This document shows positions 31,817-41,165 of a DNA stretch of 64,000 bases, in pieces. Each line of letters opens with the position of its first letter. Within the stretch, counting starts at the first letter, position 1. The DNA is from Citrobacter sp. Cu233 (GTDB taxonomy: Bacteria; Pseudomonadota; Gammaproteobacteria; Enterobacterales; Enterobacteriaceae). The notes beneath the pieces are model-generated. The model had not been told where the DNA came from, ran no database searches, and saw nothing but the letters and a program-made list of their open reading frames with translations. Where the stretch lies: contig NZ_JAOWIF010000033.1 of NCBI RefSeq assembly GCF_030332225.1, forward strand, positions 248,001 to 312,000, read 5' to 3'. A program made the position numbers and the translations under genes.

Positions 31817-32551
31817 GTGGGTAATAATTTGATGCAGACGGACCTTTCCGTCTGGGGTATGTATCAGCACGCCGATATCGTGGTTAAGTGCGTGATGATT
31901 GGGCTGATTTTGGCGTCAGTGGTCACCTGGGCTATCTTCTTTAGTAAGAGCCTTGAGTTCTTTACGCAGAAGCGCCGTCTTAAGCGTGAACAGCAGATGC
32001 TGGCAGATGCCCGCTCTTTAGATCAGGCAAGTGAGATTGCCGCTGGATTCGATGCCAAAAGCCTGGGTTCTCTGCTGATTAATGAAGCGCAGAATGAACT
32101 GGAACTGTCAGAAGGCAGTGATGACAACGAAGGGATCAAAGAGCGTACCGGTTTCCGTCTGGAACGTCGCGTTGCCGCAGTTGGTCGTCAGATGGGGCGG
32201 GGTAATGGATACCTGGCAACCATCGGGGCTATCTCTCCATTTGTCGGGTTGTTTGGTACAGTATGGGGCATCATGAATAGCTTCATCGGTATCGCACAAA
32301 CCCAAACCACCAACCTGGCTGTTGTTGCTCCAGGTATTGCAGAAGCACTGTTAGCGACCGCGATCGGTCTGGTTGCGGCAATTCCTGCTGTTGTTATCTA
32401 CAACATTTTTGCTCGTCAGATTGGCAGCTATAAAGCGATGCTGGGCGATGTCGCGGCGCAGGTGCTGTTGCTGCAAAGTCGTGACCTGGACCTGAGTGCA
32501 AGCGCGTCTGCACACCCGGTACGTGCTGCGCAGAAATTACGTGTAGGGTAA
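31817..32551 (+). CDS. exbB: Ton-system energising protein ExbB
   Basis: 244-residue inner-membrane subunit that forms a pentameric proton channel with ExbD and drives TonB. It begins with GTG at 31817 after CTGGAG, as in E. coli (MGNNLMQTDLSVWGMYQ). Three membrane helices are at about residues 16-40, 130-155 and 175-200, including AISPFVGLFGTVWGIMNSF and VAPGIAEALLATAIGL. exbD follows after six bases. Confidence 0.98.
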   Translation: MGNNLMQTDLSVWGMYQHADIVVKCVMIGLILASVVTWAIFFSKSLEFFTQKRRLKREQQMLADARSLDQASEIAAGFDAKSLGSLLINEAQNELELSEGSDDNEGIKERTGFRLERRVAAVGRQMGRGNGYLATIGAISPFVGLFGTVWGIMNSFIGIAQTQTTNLAVVAPGIAEALLATAIGLVAAIPAVVIYNIFARQIGSYKAMLGDVAAQVLLLQSRDLDLSASASAHPVRAAQKLRVG

Positions 32552-32557
32552 TGTTCC

Positions 32558-32983
32558 ATGGCAATGAGCTTTAATGAAAACCTGGATGATAACGGTGAAA
32601 TGCATGACATCAACGTGACGCCGTTTATCGACGTCATGTTGGTATTGTTGATCATCTTTATGGTGGCAGCGCCACTGGCAACCGTGGATGTGAAGGTGAA
32701 TCTCCCTGCATCTACCAGTACGCCGCAACCGCGTCCGGAGAAACCGGTTTACCTGTCAGTAAAAGCCGATAACACCATGTTTATTGGTAACGATCAGGTA
32801 ACCGATGAGACGATGATTAACGAGCTAAACGCGCTAACTGAAGGCAAGAAAGACACCACTATCTTCTTCCGGGCAGATAAAACCGTTGACTACGAAACCA
32901 TGATGAAGGTTATGGATACGTTGCATCAGGCGGGCTACCTGAAGATTGGTTTGGTCGGTGAAGAGACCGTGAAAGCCAAATAA
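32558..32983 (+). CDS. exbD: Ton-system protein ExbD
   Basis: 141 residues, one membrane helix at about 22-43. The proton-relay aspartate is Asp25 in NVTPFIDVMLVLL. The periplasmic part carries SVKADNTMFIGNDQV. It is cotranscribed with exbB. Confidence 0.98.
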   Translation: MAMSFNENLDDNGEMHDINVTPFIDVMLVLLIIFMVAAPLATVDVKVNLPASTSTPQPRPEKPVYLSVKADNTMFIGNDQVTDETMINELNALTEGKKDTTIFFRADKTVDYETMMKVMDTLHQAGYLKIGLVGEETVKAK

Positions 32984-32989
32984 CTCTTG

Positions 32990-33021
32990 TTGCCGGGTAC
33001 AGGTTTGACCTTACCCGGCAA
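32990..33021 (+). terminator. Stem-loop after exbD
   Basis: TTGCCGGGTA and TACCCGGCAA form a perfect 10-bp stem starting six bases after the exbD stop. The downstream tract is only CTTCTCCT, so it may protect the mRNA end rather than terminate strongly; it is also REP-like. Confidence 0.6.
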
Positions 33022-33058
33022 GCTTCTCCTGCTATCACTCCCCTGCACGTCTTTTGCC

Positions 33059-33466
33059 TTATCTGTTCTCGTCCAACGCAACCGTAGTGATTTTTGTGGG
33101 CTCATAGTTCCCTTCGGATAGCTTACGGGTCAGGCGCAATGTGGCTGTTTCACGCGCAAGCAGATGCTGGTATGTGCTTTCCAGACGGGCCATGATTTTG
33201 TCCCGCAATTCTGGCTGCTGAGCGATGATAGCCTCGATAGTGGCACCGTAAATCTCTTCTTTGGCTTGCAGTGCGTAGATTTCATGACGATTTTGCCATT
33301 TCATCCGCACCAGCGCGGCGGGTATAGAAACCATCTCTTGAGCAAGGCTTTCCAGCGTCGCGTTTTTATTGGCTATCAACACAGACAGATTTTGTTTTAA
33401 GACAAACTCATCACTTTTGTGGTTATCTAAAGCCAAATAAACATTATTATCTTCAACATCTTTCAT
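33059..33466 (-). CDS. Unknown helical protein, second gene of a two-gene operon
   Basis: 135 residues, starting at ATG 33466 one base after the preceding gene's stop (TAA-A-ATG), so translation is coupled. Composition suggests an alpha-helical soluble protein: the middle region LVRMKWQNRHEIYALQAKEE and IEAIIAQQPELRDKIMARLE is highly charged, with no membrane helix or signal peptide. I do not recognise a family. It sits in the stretch where E. coli carries yghA and yqhA. Base composition is more AT-rich than exbBD. Confidence 0.7.
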   Translation of the reverse strand: MKDVEDNNVYLALDNHKSDEFVLKQNLSVLIANKNATLESLAQEMVSIPAALVRMKWQNRHEIYALQAKEEIYGATIEAIIAQQPELRDKIMARLESTYQHLLARETATLRLTRKLSEGNYEPTKITTVALDENR

Positions 33467-33467
33467 T

Positions 33468-33872
33468 TTATTTCTCTTCCAGAGAATAAAAAATAGGATT
33501 GTTGGTTTCGCGAGTAATTAAATTAAGCCAAATTTTGTTGCCTTGTTCATTTATCATGGCTGTTTTTTTGGCCAGAATTTTACTTAATTCCTGGGCGTTA
33601 ATGTCGCCTTCCGCCTGTAATGAATTGAGCAGACGAGTAAATGACTCAATTTTTGCAGCGCGGAAAAGACGCTCTTTTAAATGGCGATCGCACTCTTCAA
33701 ATAACATATTCCGGGACTGACCGGTAGTTGCGGAGCTAATCAAAATTTCTGATTCGTAATCACTTAGCGTTATCTTTCCCTGAGTCAAATTTTCACTATT
33801 TTCTGTGGTATTTGTATTGTTCGGGGTTGCGGATAAATGAAAACGAGAGGGAACAAGATGCTCGGGAAGCAT
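33468..33872 (-). CDS. Unknown soluble protein, first gene of a two-gene operon
   Basis: 134 residues. The N-terminal 30 residues are rich in Ser, Thr and Asn and look disordered; the rest is predicted helical (LFEECDRHLKERLFRAAKIE, AQELSKILAKKTAMINEQ). There is no signal peptide, membrane helix or known motif. The start at 33872 is supported only by position, as the upstream region shows AAGGATA at 8-14 bases. It is paired with the 33059-33466 gene and divergent from a membrane protein gene at 33976. Function unknown. Confidence 0.7.
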   Translation of the reverse strand: MLPEHLVPSRFHLSATPNNTNTTENSENLTQGKITLSDYESEILISSATTGQSRNMLFEECDRHLKERLFRAAKIESFTRLLNSLQAEGDINAQELSKILAKKTAMINEQGNKIWLNLITRETNNPIFYSLEEK

Positions 33873-33975
33873 GTTGAAATATCCTTTGCTGCCAATAATA
33901 TGATGTTTTTAATAAGGTAGGCCGCGTTGACAATAGCATGGGGTAATTTTAAAATCAAAAAAAATGGAGCCTGCT

Positions 33976-34479
33976 ATGAACAGTATATTTTATTCTGTTA
34001 TTACCCTGCTATTGCTTACCTGCGGGGTACTTTTGCTAATGCGTAGTGCAAATAAAAACCGTTATGCAGAAGATGTTAACGCACAGCACCAGCCGGAAAT
34101 GCTAAGTAAAGAAGAGGGAGAAGATCATTTTTCTGCCCTGATGAATTCGATTACTCCGGTATGGTATTGGCGAGTCAATCACGAATATATCGATTTTATC
34201 CACTCCACAGTCAAGCGGATGACTATGGTGGAGCTGAATGAAACGCCCGGGCTCTTTGACGCACAGCGGCGTTGTAGCGATCTTAACTCTGCGGTTTATA
34301 AGTATTACGACAATATCAAAAAGCGCTGCCTCAGTGGGGAGAAAGTCCCGCACGCCGATCTGGATGTGCTTAACTTGCGGCAGTGCTTCAGGGAGTTTAG
34401 CCTGGAAGCCTATCCTGCACTTGTCTCGCTAGTGTGGCCGGAATACCAGCGTCCATTGATCAAAGAGGACGAGGTGTGA
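33976..34479 (+). CDS. Unknown single-pass membrane protein
   Basis: 167 residues from ATG 33976, six bases after GGAG; the ATG four codons earlier lacks a ribosome site. Residues about 2-23 (NSIFYSVITLLLLTCGVLLLM cut short) form a membrane anchor, followed by a positively charged stretch, so the rest is predicted cytoplasmic. The soluble part is rich in aromatic and charged residues (PVWYWRVNHEYIDF, VYKYYDNIKKRC). I do not recognise it. It is divergent from the two unknown genes, sharing a ~100-base AT-rich promoter region. Confidence 0.7.
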   Translation: MNSIFYSVITLLLLTCGVLLLMRSANKNRYAEDVNAQHQPEMLSKEEGEDHFSALMNSITPVWYWRVNHEYIDFIHSTVKRMTMVELNETPGLFDAQRRCSDLNSAVYKYYDNIKKRCLSGEKVPHADLDVLNLRQCFREFSLEAYPALVSLVWPEYQRPLIKEDEV

Positions 34480-34512
34480 GGCGAGATTTACTTGCCCACT
34501 CTCATCAGCAGG

Positions 34513-34548
34513 CCATTATGCCGGGTAGGGCTACACCCGGCGTAATGG
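34513..34548. repeat. Inverted repeat between convergent genes
   Basis: CCATTA-T-GCCGGGT and ACCCGGC-G-TAATGG form a 13-bp stem with one mismatch around an eight-base loop. It is REP-like and may terminate both the unknown membrane gene and gpr. Confidence 0.7.
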
Positions 34549-34556
34549 TCAGATCG

Positions 34557-35597
34557 TTACTTGTCTGATGAGGCTTGCCACAGATTGAGCTTGCCGTCAG
34601 CGACATGTTTATCGATCTGTGCCAGTTCTTCGGCACTAAATGTCAGGTTTGCCAGTGCCTGAACGTTCTCTTCTAACTGCTCAGGTCGGCTGGCGCCAAT
34701 TAATACCGATGTGACCCGGTTATCTTTTAGTAGCCAGCTTAACGCCATTTGCGCCATCGACTGCCCACGTTGTTGAGCCATCTCATTGAGCAAACGCAGA
34801 CTGCTGAGGTTTGCTTCCGTCAGCATATTTTCCGTCAGTCCACGGACTTTTTTCCCTTCACGCTGCATGCGGGAACCATCAGGAATACCGTTGAGGTATT
34901 TCCCTGTCAGCAGCCCCTGGGCCAACGGGGTGAAGGCAATACACCCCATCCCGTTGGATTCCAGCATATCCAGCAAGCCGCTGCTGTCTACCCAGCGGTT
35001 AAGCAGGTTGTAGGATGGCTGGTGGATAAGCAGCGGAATTTTCCATTCCCGCAGCAGTTCGGCCATCTTCTGCGTGCGCTCTGGAGAATAAGATGAGATG
35101 CCGACATACAGCGCTTTGCCACTTTGCACGGCATGGGCCAGCGCGGAAGCGGTCTCTTCCATTGGTGTGTTTTCATCAACGCGGTGCGAATAGAAGATAT
35201 CGACGTAGTCGAGACCCATACGCTTGAGGCTCTGGTCGAGGCTGGCCAGCAGATACTTGCGTGAACCGCCAGAGCCGTACGGCCCCGGCCACATGTCGTA
35301 ACCAGCTTTGGTCGAGATAATCAATTCATCACGATATTGTGCAAAATCCTCGCGCAGTAATCGACCAAAATTCTCTTCAGCACTGCCCGGAGGCGGCCCG
35401 TAGTTATTGGCTAAATCAAAATGTGTGATCCCTAAATCAAATGCTTTTCGTAGCAGTGCTCGTTGTGAATCCAGAGCTTGAACGTGCCCAAAACTGTGCC
35501 ATAAACCCAGCGACAGCGCGGGTAAGCGCAAGCCGCTGCGACCACAGTAGCGATAGAGCATTTGCTCATAACGTTCAGGATTGGCAAACCAGGCCAT
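34557..35597 (-). CDS. gpr: L-glyceraldehyde 3-phosphate reductase Gpr (YghZ)
   Basis: 346-residue aldo-keto reductase (AKR14) resembling voltage-gated K+ channel beta subunits. It reduces L-glyceraldehyde 3-phosphate and methylglyoxal. Catalytic residues: Asp and Tyr in FDLANNYGPPPG, Lys in ISTKAGYD, His in FYSHRVD. Length equals that of E. coli YghZ. It is divergent from yghX, as in E. coli. Confidence 0.97.
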   Translation of the reverse strand: MAWFANPERYEQMLYRYCGRSGLRLPALSLGLWHSFGHVQALDSQRALLRKAFDLGITHFDLANNYGPPPGSAEENFGRLLREDFAQYRDELIISTKAGYDMWPGPYGSGGSRKYLLASLDQSLKRMGLDYVDIFYSHRVDENTPMEETASALAHAVQSGKALYVGISSYSPERTQKMAELLREWKIPLLIHQPSYNLLNRWVDSSGLLDMLESNGMGCIAFTPLAQGLLTGKYLNGIPDGSRMQREGKKVRGLTENMLTEANLSSLRLLNEMAQQRGQSMAQMALSWLLKDNRVTSVLIGASRPEQLEENVQALANLTFSAEELAQIDKHVADGKLNLWQASSDK

Positions 35598-35752
35598 GAG
35601 ATCTCCTTAGTGCAGGTGAATTTCAAAACAACGTTTCTATTTTAGCGGGTTCGTGGTGAATATCCCGTTCACCAGGTCACATTGGGATGAAAAACTGGGC
35701 AAAAACAGATCACTGTGCTTTGCTTAAAAAAACATCACTCAGGAGTGCGACC

Positions 35753-36640
35753 ATGCCACGTTTGACTGCTAAAGACTTTCCGCAGGAGTTACTCGATTAC
35801 TATGATTATTATGCCCATGGCAAAATATCTAAACGAGAGTTTCTGAATCTGGCGGCGAAATATGCGGTAGGTGGCATGACGGCACTGGCGTTATTCAATT
35901 TGCTGAGACCAAATTATGCCCTGGCAACGCAGGTAGAATTTACCGATCCCGATATTCTGGCAGAATACATTACCTATCCATCGCCTGATGGGCATGGTGA
36001 TGTGCGAGGTTATCTGGTGAAACCCGCGAAGGTGACGGGGAACGTTCCGGCAGTGGTTGTGGTACATGAGAATCGCGGTTTGAATCCGTATATTGAAGAT
36101 GTTGCACGGCGGGTGGCGAAGGCGGGTTATATTGCGCTGGCACCCGATGGATTAAGTTCACTGGGAGGGTATCCCGGCAATGACGATAAAGGTCGGGAAT
36201 TACAGCAGCAGGTTGATCCCGTTAAGCTGATGAATGATTTTTTTGCCGCTATTGAATTTATGCAGCGTTATTCGATGACGACGGGAAAGGTGGGGATCAC
36301 TGGATTTTGCTACGGTGGTGGTGTGGCGAATGCAGCGGCTGTTGCTTTCCCTGAACTGGCCTGTGCGGTGCCCTTTTATGGGCGTCAGGTTCCTGCTTCC
36401 GATGTCCCTAAAATTAATGCGCCTTTATTATTACACTATGCAGAACTAGACACACGAATTAATGAGGGCTGGCCCGCTTATGAAGCCGCACTCAAAGCGA
36501 ATAAGAAAATCTATCAAGCATATATCTATCCCGGTGTTAATCATGGTTTTCATAACAATTCGACACCCCGTTATGATAAAGCAGCTGCTGATTTAGCCTG
36601 GGAACGCACTCTTGCCTGGTTTGATAAATATTTGTTATGA
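35753..36640 (+). CDS. yghX: Dienelactone hydrolase-family protein YghX, intact
   Basis: 295-residue alpha/beta hydrolase. The nucleophile cysteine is in GITGFCYGGGVANA; the acid is probably in HYAELDTRINEG and the histidine in GVNHGFHN. I start at ATG 35753 after CAGGAG; the 22-residue extension to 35687 is unsupported. The N-terminus has a KR-type Tat-like motif (SKREFLNLAA) followed by a hydrophobic stretch ending ALA, so export is possible. The gene is full length here, whereas it is commonly disrupted in E. coli K-12. Natural substrate unknown. Confidence 0.93.
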   Translation: MPRLTAKDFPQELLDYYDYYAHGKISKREFLNLAAKYAVGGMTALALFNLLRPNYALATQVEFTDPDILAEYITYPSPDGHGDVRGYLVKPAKVTGNVPAVVVVHENRGLNPYIEDVARRVAKAGYIALAPDGLSSLGGYPGNDDKGRELQQQVDPVKLMNDFFAAIEFMQRYSMTTGKVGITGFCYGGGVANAAAVAFPELACAVPFYGRQVPASDVPKINAPLLLHYAELDTRINEGWPAYEAALKANKKIYQAYIYPGVNHGFHNNSTPRYDKAAADLAWERTLAWFDKYLL

Positions 36641-36774
36641 AAAACAACGTATTATTTACAGCTCCAGGTTAATTATCTGAATAATAATGCTACCTAATTT
36701 CATTAACATTCATATTGATATGACCCGCAGGGATAATAGATAGACTTAAAAAAGTAAAAAAATAAAGAACGTAT

Positions 36775-36801
36775 TATATCTTCTTCATTGCCTGCCGATA
36801 A
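36775..36801 (+). promoter_or_regulatory. Sigma-28 (FliA) flagellar-class promoter for the chemoreceptor gene
   Basis: The -10 element GCCGATAA at 36794-36801 is a perfect match to the FliA consensus. The -35 region TATATCTT, eleven bases upstream, matches five of eight positions of TAAAGTTT. It lies 55 bases before the MCP start. Confidence 0.75.
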
Positions 36802-36855
36802 CAAGGGGAAGTATCGCCTGATGGCGAATTCCTCATCAATGGCAAGGAAATTATT

Positions 36856-38496
36856 ATGTATTTGCTGAAAAACTTCACTATTCGTATTGTCATGCTGGCA
36901 ATACTTGGACTTTTTTGCCTGCTCTGGTCGGGCGTGGGTTTATTCAGTCTTCATGCGTTATCAAAAATATCAGAAGGGAATGATATTGATCGCCATCTCG
37001 TCAAACAGATGACGGTGCTGAGTCAGGGTAACGATCAGTACTTCCGCTTTGTGACACGCCTGAGCCGTGCAGTGGATGTCAAAATTGGTGGTGGAACGCC
37101 TGATTTTACACCTGCCCAGCAATCGCTGGATAATCTGAGCCAGAAGCTCCAGGAGATGAAAACATTATCTCCCGGGCCGATGGACCCGGAAATTTCAGCA
37201 GCAGTGCTGGCTAAGTGGCAAGCTTTGCTGGATAAAGGCGTGATACCGCAAATGCAGCTGGCGCAGCAGGGCTCGCTTACGGCGTTTTCGGAACATGCCA
37301 GCACGATTACGCCCGCACTGAGCCGTGAATTTGGTGCCAGCGCTGAACGGTTTAATACCACAGCTGGAAAGAGACTTGATGCGACGCGTATTATGGTAGA
37401 CGGTAAAACGTCGATCATTCGGACACTGATTATTACTGCCGTTATCCTCGGAATTGCCCTCCTTTTCTTCACCGATCGTTACCTTGTTACCATGATGGTG
37501 AAACCTCTCGGTCGTATTCGCCAGCAGTTCCGCCAGATTGCCCAGGGCGATCTCAGCCATCCGATTGAAGAATTCGGCCGGAACTGTGTAGGCCAACTGG
37601 TCCCTTTATTGTGCGCGATGCAGGACAGCCTGCGTGAAGCCGTCAGTACGATTCGTTCAGGCAGTGACAACATCTGGCGAGGTGCTACGGAAATTTCTAC
37701 CGGCAATAACGATCTCTCTTCCCGTACTGAAGAGCAGGCGGCAGCGCTGGAAGAAACGGCTGCCAGCATGGAAGAGCTAACCGCAACGGTAAAACTTAAC
37801 GCCGAAAATGCGCGTGAGGCCAGCCAGCTTGCCGATACCGCAACAGAAACGGCAGGCAAAGGAAGCAAGTTGGTTTCTGAAGTGGTCGACACCATGGACG
37901 GTATTGCTGCCAGTTCTAAACAGATAGCAGAAATTACCTCCGTCATTAATAGCATTGCTTTCCAGACCAACATTCTGGCGCTCAACGCCGCCGTTGAAGC
38001 GGCCAGAGCTGGTGAACAGGGACGTGGCTTTGCTGTGGTGGCGGGGGAGGTCCGTAATCTCGCCAGTCGTAGCGCCGGAGCGGCAAAAGAGATTGAGACA
38101 TTAATCGGTGAATCTTCGCGTCGTGTCGATCAGGGGGCTCGACTGGTCAAAGAGACCGGATTAACGATGGAAGCGATTCTACGCGGCGCGACCGAAGTGA
38201 CCGTTATCATGAAACAAATAGCCTCTGCTTCTGAAGAACAGAATAAAGGTATCTCGCAGGTCAGCGTTGCGATCACTCAGATGGACAGCGTGACGCAGCA
38301 GAATGCCGCGTTGGTAGAACAAGTCTCCGCAGCGGCAGTGGCGCTGGAACGGCAAACGGAAGAGCTGCAACGCTCTGTACAGCAATTCCGGCTTTCAGCC
38401 AACGATGTGCAATATGCATCGACAAATACCGCTTCCCCCTCCGCAGAAAGCAGAACCTCTGCAGCGCCTAAAACGGACGAGTGGGTGTCCTTTTAA
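36856..38496 (+). CDS. Methyl-accepting chemotaxis protein
   Basis: 546-residue transmembrane chemoreceptor. Helix 1 is at about residues 9-30, helix 2 at about 190-212, enclosing a ~155-residue periplasmic four-helix-type sensor. A HAMP linker ([23 protein letters not shown]) and a long coiled coil follow; the signalling tip is [37 protein letters not shown], given here only for its position near residues 370-405. The C-terminus DEWVSF resembles the NWETF CheR/CheB docking pentapeptide. Salmonella carries an MCP gene (mcpB) just upstream of its hyb/hyp hydrogenase genes; orthology is likely from location but not proven. Ligand unknown. Confidence 0.93.
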   Translation: MYLLKNFTIRIVMLAILGLFCLLWSGVGLFSLHALSKISEGNDIDRHLVKQMTVLSQGNDQYFRFVTRLSRAVDVKIGGGTPDFTPAQQSLDNLSQKLQEMKTLSPGPMDPEISAAVLAKWQALLDKGVIPQMQLAQQGSLTAFSEHASTITPALSREFGASAERFNTTAGKRLDATRIMVDGKTSIIRTLIITAVILGIALLFFTDRYLVTMMVKPLGRIRQQFRQIAQGDLSHPIEEFGRNCVGQLVPLLCAMQDSLREAVSTIRSGSDNIWRGATEISTGNNDLSSRTEEQAAALEETAASMEELTATVKLNAENAREASQLADTATETAGKGSKLVSEVVDTMDGIAASSKQIAEITSVINSIAFQTNILALNAAVEAARAGEQGRGFAVVAGEVRNLASRSAGAAKEIETLIGESSRRVDQGARLVKETGLTMEAILRGATEVTVIMKQIASASEEQNKGISQVSVAITQMDSVTQQNAALVEQVSAAAVALERQTEELQRSVQQFRLSANDVQYASTNTASPSAESRTSAAPKTDEWVSF

Positions 38497-38540
38497 TCTG
38501 GCACAAAAAAGTGCGTGATACCTCTGGCCTTTGTTTAAAA

Positions 38541-38570
38541 AATCGCTATATAATTTGTTATATAGCGATT
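38541..38570. promoter_or_regulatory. ModE-like palindrome directly before yghW
   Basis: AATCGCTATATAA and TTATATAGCGATT are perfect 13-base arms around a four-base centre. The core CGCTATATA-N6-TATATAGCG closely resembles molybdate-responsive ModE sites (CGTTATATA-N6-TATATAACG type). The repeat ends one base before the GGAGG ribosome site of yghW, so protein binding would block the promoter or start, and if transcribed the same arms would form a hairpin beside the ribosome site. Confidence 0.65.
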
Positions 38571-38581
38571 GGAGGTTATGC

Positions 38582-38869
38582 ATGGACAACCATTTTGGTA
38601 AGGGCCTGATGGCCGGATTGAACGCCTCAAGTGCGGACAGTGCTCGTTCAGTGGCGAATTTTTGTTCAGATTATAAACGCGGTTTTGTTCTGGGTTTTTC
38701 ACATCGAATGTTTGAAAAAACGGGCGACCGACAGCTCAGCGCATGGGAAGCGGGGATCCTGACGCGTCGTTACGGGCTGGATAAAGAGATGGTGATGGAT
38801 TTCTTCAAAGAGAACCAGTCGAGTACAACAATTCGGTTTTTCATGGCTGGCTATCGGCTCGAAGCTTGA
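38582..38869 (+). CDS. yghW: Conserved small protein YghW
   Basis: 95 residues, matching E. coli YghW in length and in segments such as [19 protein letters not shown] and [21 protein letters not shown]. The start at ATG 38582 follows GGAGG with ideal spacing; the upstream extension to 38531 would run through the palindrome. Cytosolic, no known function. It lies directly upstream of the hydrogenase-2 operon, as in E. coli. Confidence 0.95.
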   Translation: MDNHFGKGLMAGLNASSADSARSVANFCSDYKRGFVLGFSHRMFEKTGDRQLSAWEAGILTRRYGLDKEMVMDFFKENQSSTTIRFFMAGYRLEA

Positions 38870-39057
38870 TCCAAAAGGGGTATTATCTTGCTTTAATTAA
38901 TTACACTATTGACCTACGCCTTCGTTTTGTTGCTCCGCCGAAGTATTATAATGCACATAACCATATAAAAAGTGTGGTAATGGCGCGCCGATCGCAATAA
39001 GCAACATGCGAATGGTGCAAAATAAAAGCCAGGTCTTCGCAACGGAATAACAATAAA

Positions 39058-40176
39058 ATGACTGGAGATAATTCTCTCATCAATTCGAACGGCATCAATC
39101 GCCGTGATTTCATGAAGCTTTGTGCAGCACTGGCCGCTACCATGGGGCTCAGTAGCAAAGCCGCCGCAGAAATGGCCGAATCAGTTTCTCGTCCTCAGCG
39201 CCCACCGGTTATCTGGATTGGTGCTCAGGAGTGTACGGGTTGTACTGAATCGCTGCTTCGCGCGACACACCCTACAGTGGAAAACCTCGTTCTGGAGACC
39301 ATCTCTCTGGAATACCATGAGGTACTCTCTGCCGCCTTTGGCCACCAGGTCGAAGAGAACAAACATAACGCTCTGGAGAAGTACAAAGGGCAATATGTTC
39401 TGGTGGTAGATGGTTCTATACCACTAAAAGATAATGGTATTTACTGCATGGTTGCCGGTGAGCCAATTGTGGATCATATCCGCAGAGCGGCCGAAGGTGC
39501 AGCAGCTATCATCGCTATCGGCTCTTGTGCCGCATGGGGGGGTGTAGCTGCCGCTGGCGTGAACCCAACGGGTGCAGTCGGCTTGCAAGAAGTTCTGCCA
39601 GGCAAAACCATCATCAACATCCCAGGCTGTCCGCCTAACCCGCATAACTTCCTCGCCACGGTCGCGCATATCATCACTTACGGTAAGCCGCCGAAGCTGG
39701 ATACCAAAAACCGTCCGACATTTGCCTACGGTCGTTTGATTCACGAACACTGCGAACGTCGCCCGCATTTTGATGCCGGTCGTTTTGCTAAAGAGTTCGG
39801 TGATGAAGGCCACCGCGAAGGTTGGTGCCTCTATCATCTGGGCTGTAAAGGGCCAGAAACGTACGGCAACTGCTCAACATTGCAATTCTGCGATGTTGGC
39901 GGCGTGTGGCCGGTGGCTATCGGTCACCCTTGCTACGGCTGTAATGAAGAAGGCGTCGGTTTCCATAAAGGCATTCACCAACTCGCCCATGTGGAAAACC
40001 AAACCCCGCGTTCAGAGAAGCCTGATGTCAACATGAAAGAAGGCGGCAACATTTCAGCTGGGGCTATTGGGCTGCTTGGCGGCGTAGTAGGACTGGTTGC
40101 CGGCGTCAGCGTGATGGCGGTACGTGAACTGGGGCGTCAGCAGAAGAAAGATAACGCTGACTCACGGGGAGAATAA
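39058..40176 (+). CDS. hybO: Hydrogenase-2 small subunit HybO
   Basis: 372-residue iron-sulfur subunit of the periplasm-facing uptake [NiFe] hydrogenase 2. The Tat signal is [12 protein letters not shown] with cleavage near AAA-EMA. Cluster ligands are visible: [47 protein letters not shown] and [13 protein letters not shown]-terminal membrane helix ([20 protein letters not shown]) anchors the complex. It is first of eight hyb genes, with hybA two bases after its stop. Confidence 0.99.
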   Translation: MTGDNSLINSNGINRRDFMKLCAALAATMGLSSKAAAEMAESVSRPQRPPVIWIGAQECTGCTESLLRATHPTVENLVLETISLEYHEVLSAAFGHQVEENKHNALEKYKGQYVLVVDGSIPLKDNGIYCMVAGEPIVDHIRRAAEGAAAIIAIGSCAAWGGVAAAGVNPTGAVGLQEVLPGKTIINIPGCPPNPHNFLATVAHIITYGKPPKLDTKNRPTFAYGRLIHEHCERRPHFDAGRFAKEFGDEGHREGWCLYHLGCKGPETYGNCSTLQFCDVGGVWPVAIGHPCYGCNEEGVGFHKGIHQLAHVENQTPRSEKPDVNMKEGGNISAGAIGLLGGVVGLVAGVSVMAVRELGRQQKKDNADSRGE

Positions 40177-40178
40177 CC

Positions 40179-41165
40179 GTGAACAGACGTAACTTTATTA
40201 AAGCAGCCTCCAGCGGGGCATTGCTGTTGGGCGCAGCGCCGTCCATCAGTCATGCGGCTGCAGAAAACCGTCCGCCGATCCCGGGTTCACTTGGGATGCT
40301 CTATGATTCGACGCTGTGCGTAGGCTGCCAGGCCTGCGTCACTAAGTGTCAGGATATCAACTTCCCGGCGCGTAACCCGGAAGGTGAGCAAACCTGGTCG
40401 AACAACGACAAACTGTCACCGTATACCAACAACATCATCCAGGTGTGGCGTAGCGGAACAGGTGTTAACAAAGACCAGACCGAAAACGGCTACGCGTACA
40501 TTAAGAAACAGTGCATGCACTGTGTTGATCCGAACTGCGTCTCCGTTTGCCCGGTTTCCGCGCTGAAGAAAGACCCGAAAACCGGCATCGTCCACTATGA
40601 CAAAGATGTCTGTACTGGCTGCCGCTATTGCATGGTTGCCTGCCCGTACAACGTCCCTAAATACGACTACAACAACCCGTTTGGTGCGCTTCATAAATGT
40701 GAACTGTGTAACCAGAAAGGGGTTGAACGTCTGGACAAAGGGGGGTTACCGGGGTGTGTTGAAGTGTGCCCTGCCGGTGCAGTGATTTTTGGTACGCGTG
40801 AAGAGCTGATGGCTGAGGCGAAAAAACGTCTGGCACTGAAGCCTGGCAGCGAATACCACTATCCGCGTCAGACAGTGAACGCTGGTGATACCTATTTGCA
40901 TACGGTACCGAAGTACTATCCGCACCTGTACGGTGAAAAGGAAGGCGGTGGTACGCAGGTTATGGTGCTGACGGGTGTTCCTTACGAGGATTTGGATCTG
41001 CCAAAACTGGATGACCTTTCAACTGGTGCGCGTTCCGAACATGTTCAACATTCCCTGTATAAGGGCATGATTTTACCCCTGGCAGCGCTGGCGGGCTTAA
41101 CCGTGCTGGTTCGTCGTAATACGAAAAACGACCATCACGATGGAGGAGACGATCATGAGTCATGA
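40179..41165 (+). CDS. hybA: Hydrogenase-2 ferredoxin-like subunit HybA
   Basis: 328-residue periplasmic electron-transfer protein with four 4Fe-4S clusters. The Tat signal is [12 protein letters not shown]. Cysteine clusters: [37 protein letters not shown] and CELCNQKG with [10 protein letters not shown]-terminal membrane helix ([14 protein letters not shown]) is followed by a His/Asp-rich tail. It passes electrons from HybO to HybB. Its stop overlaps the hybB start by 11 bases. Confidence 0.98.
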   Translation: MNRRNFIKAASSGALLLGAAPSISHAAAENRPPIPGSLGMLYDSTLCVGCQACVTKCQDINFPARNPEGEQTWSNNDKLSPYTNNIIQVWRSGTGVNKDQTENGYAYIKKQCMHCVDPNCVSVCPVSALKKDPKTGIVHYDKDVCTGCRYCMVACPYNVPKYDYNNPFGALHKCELCNQKGVERLDKGGLPGCVEVCPAGAVIFGTREELMAEAKKRLALKPGSEYHYPRQTVNAGDTYLHTVPKYYPHLYGEKEGGGTQVMVLTGVPYEDLDLPKLDDLSTGARSEHVQHSLYKGMILPLAALAGLTVLVRRNTKNDHHDGGDDHES

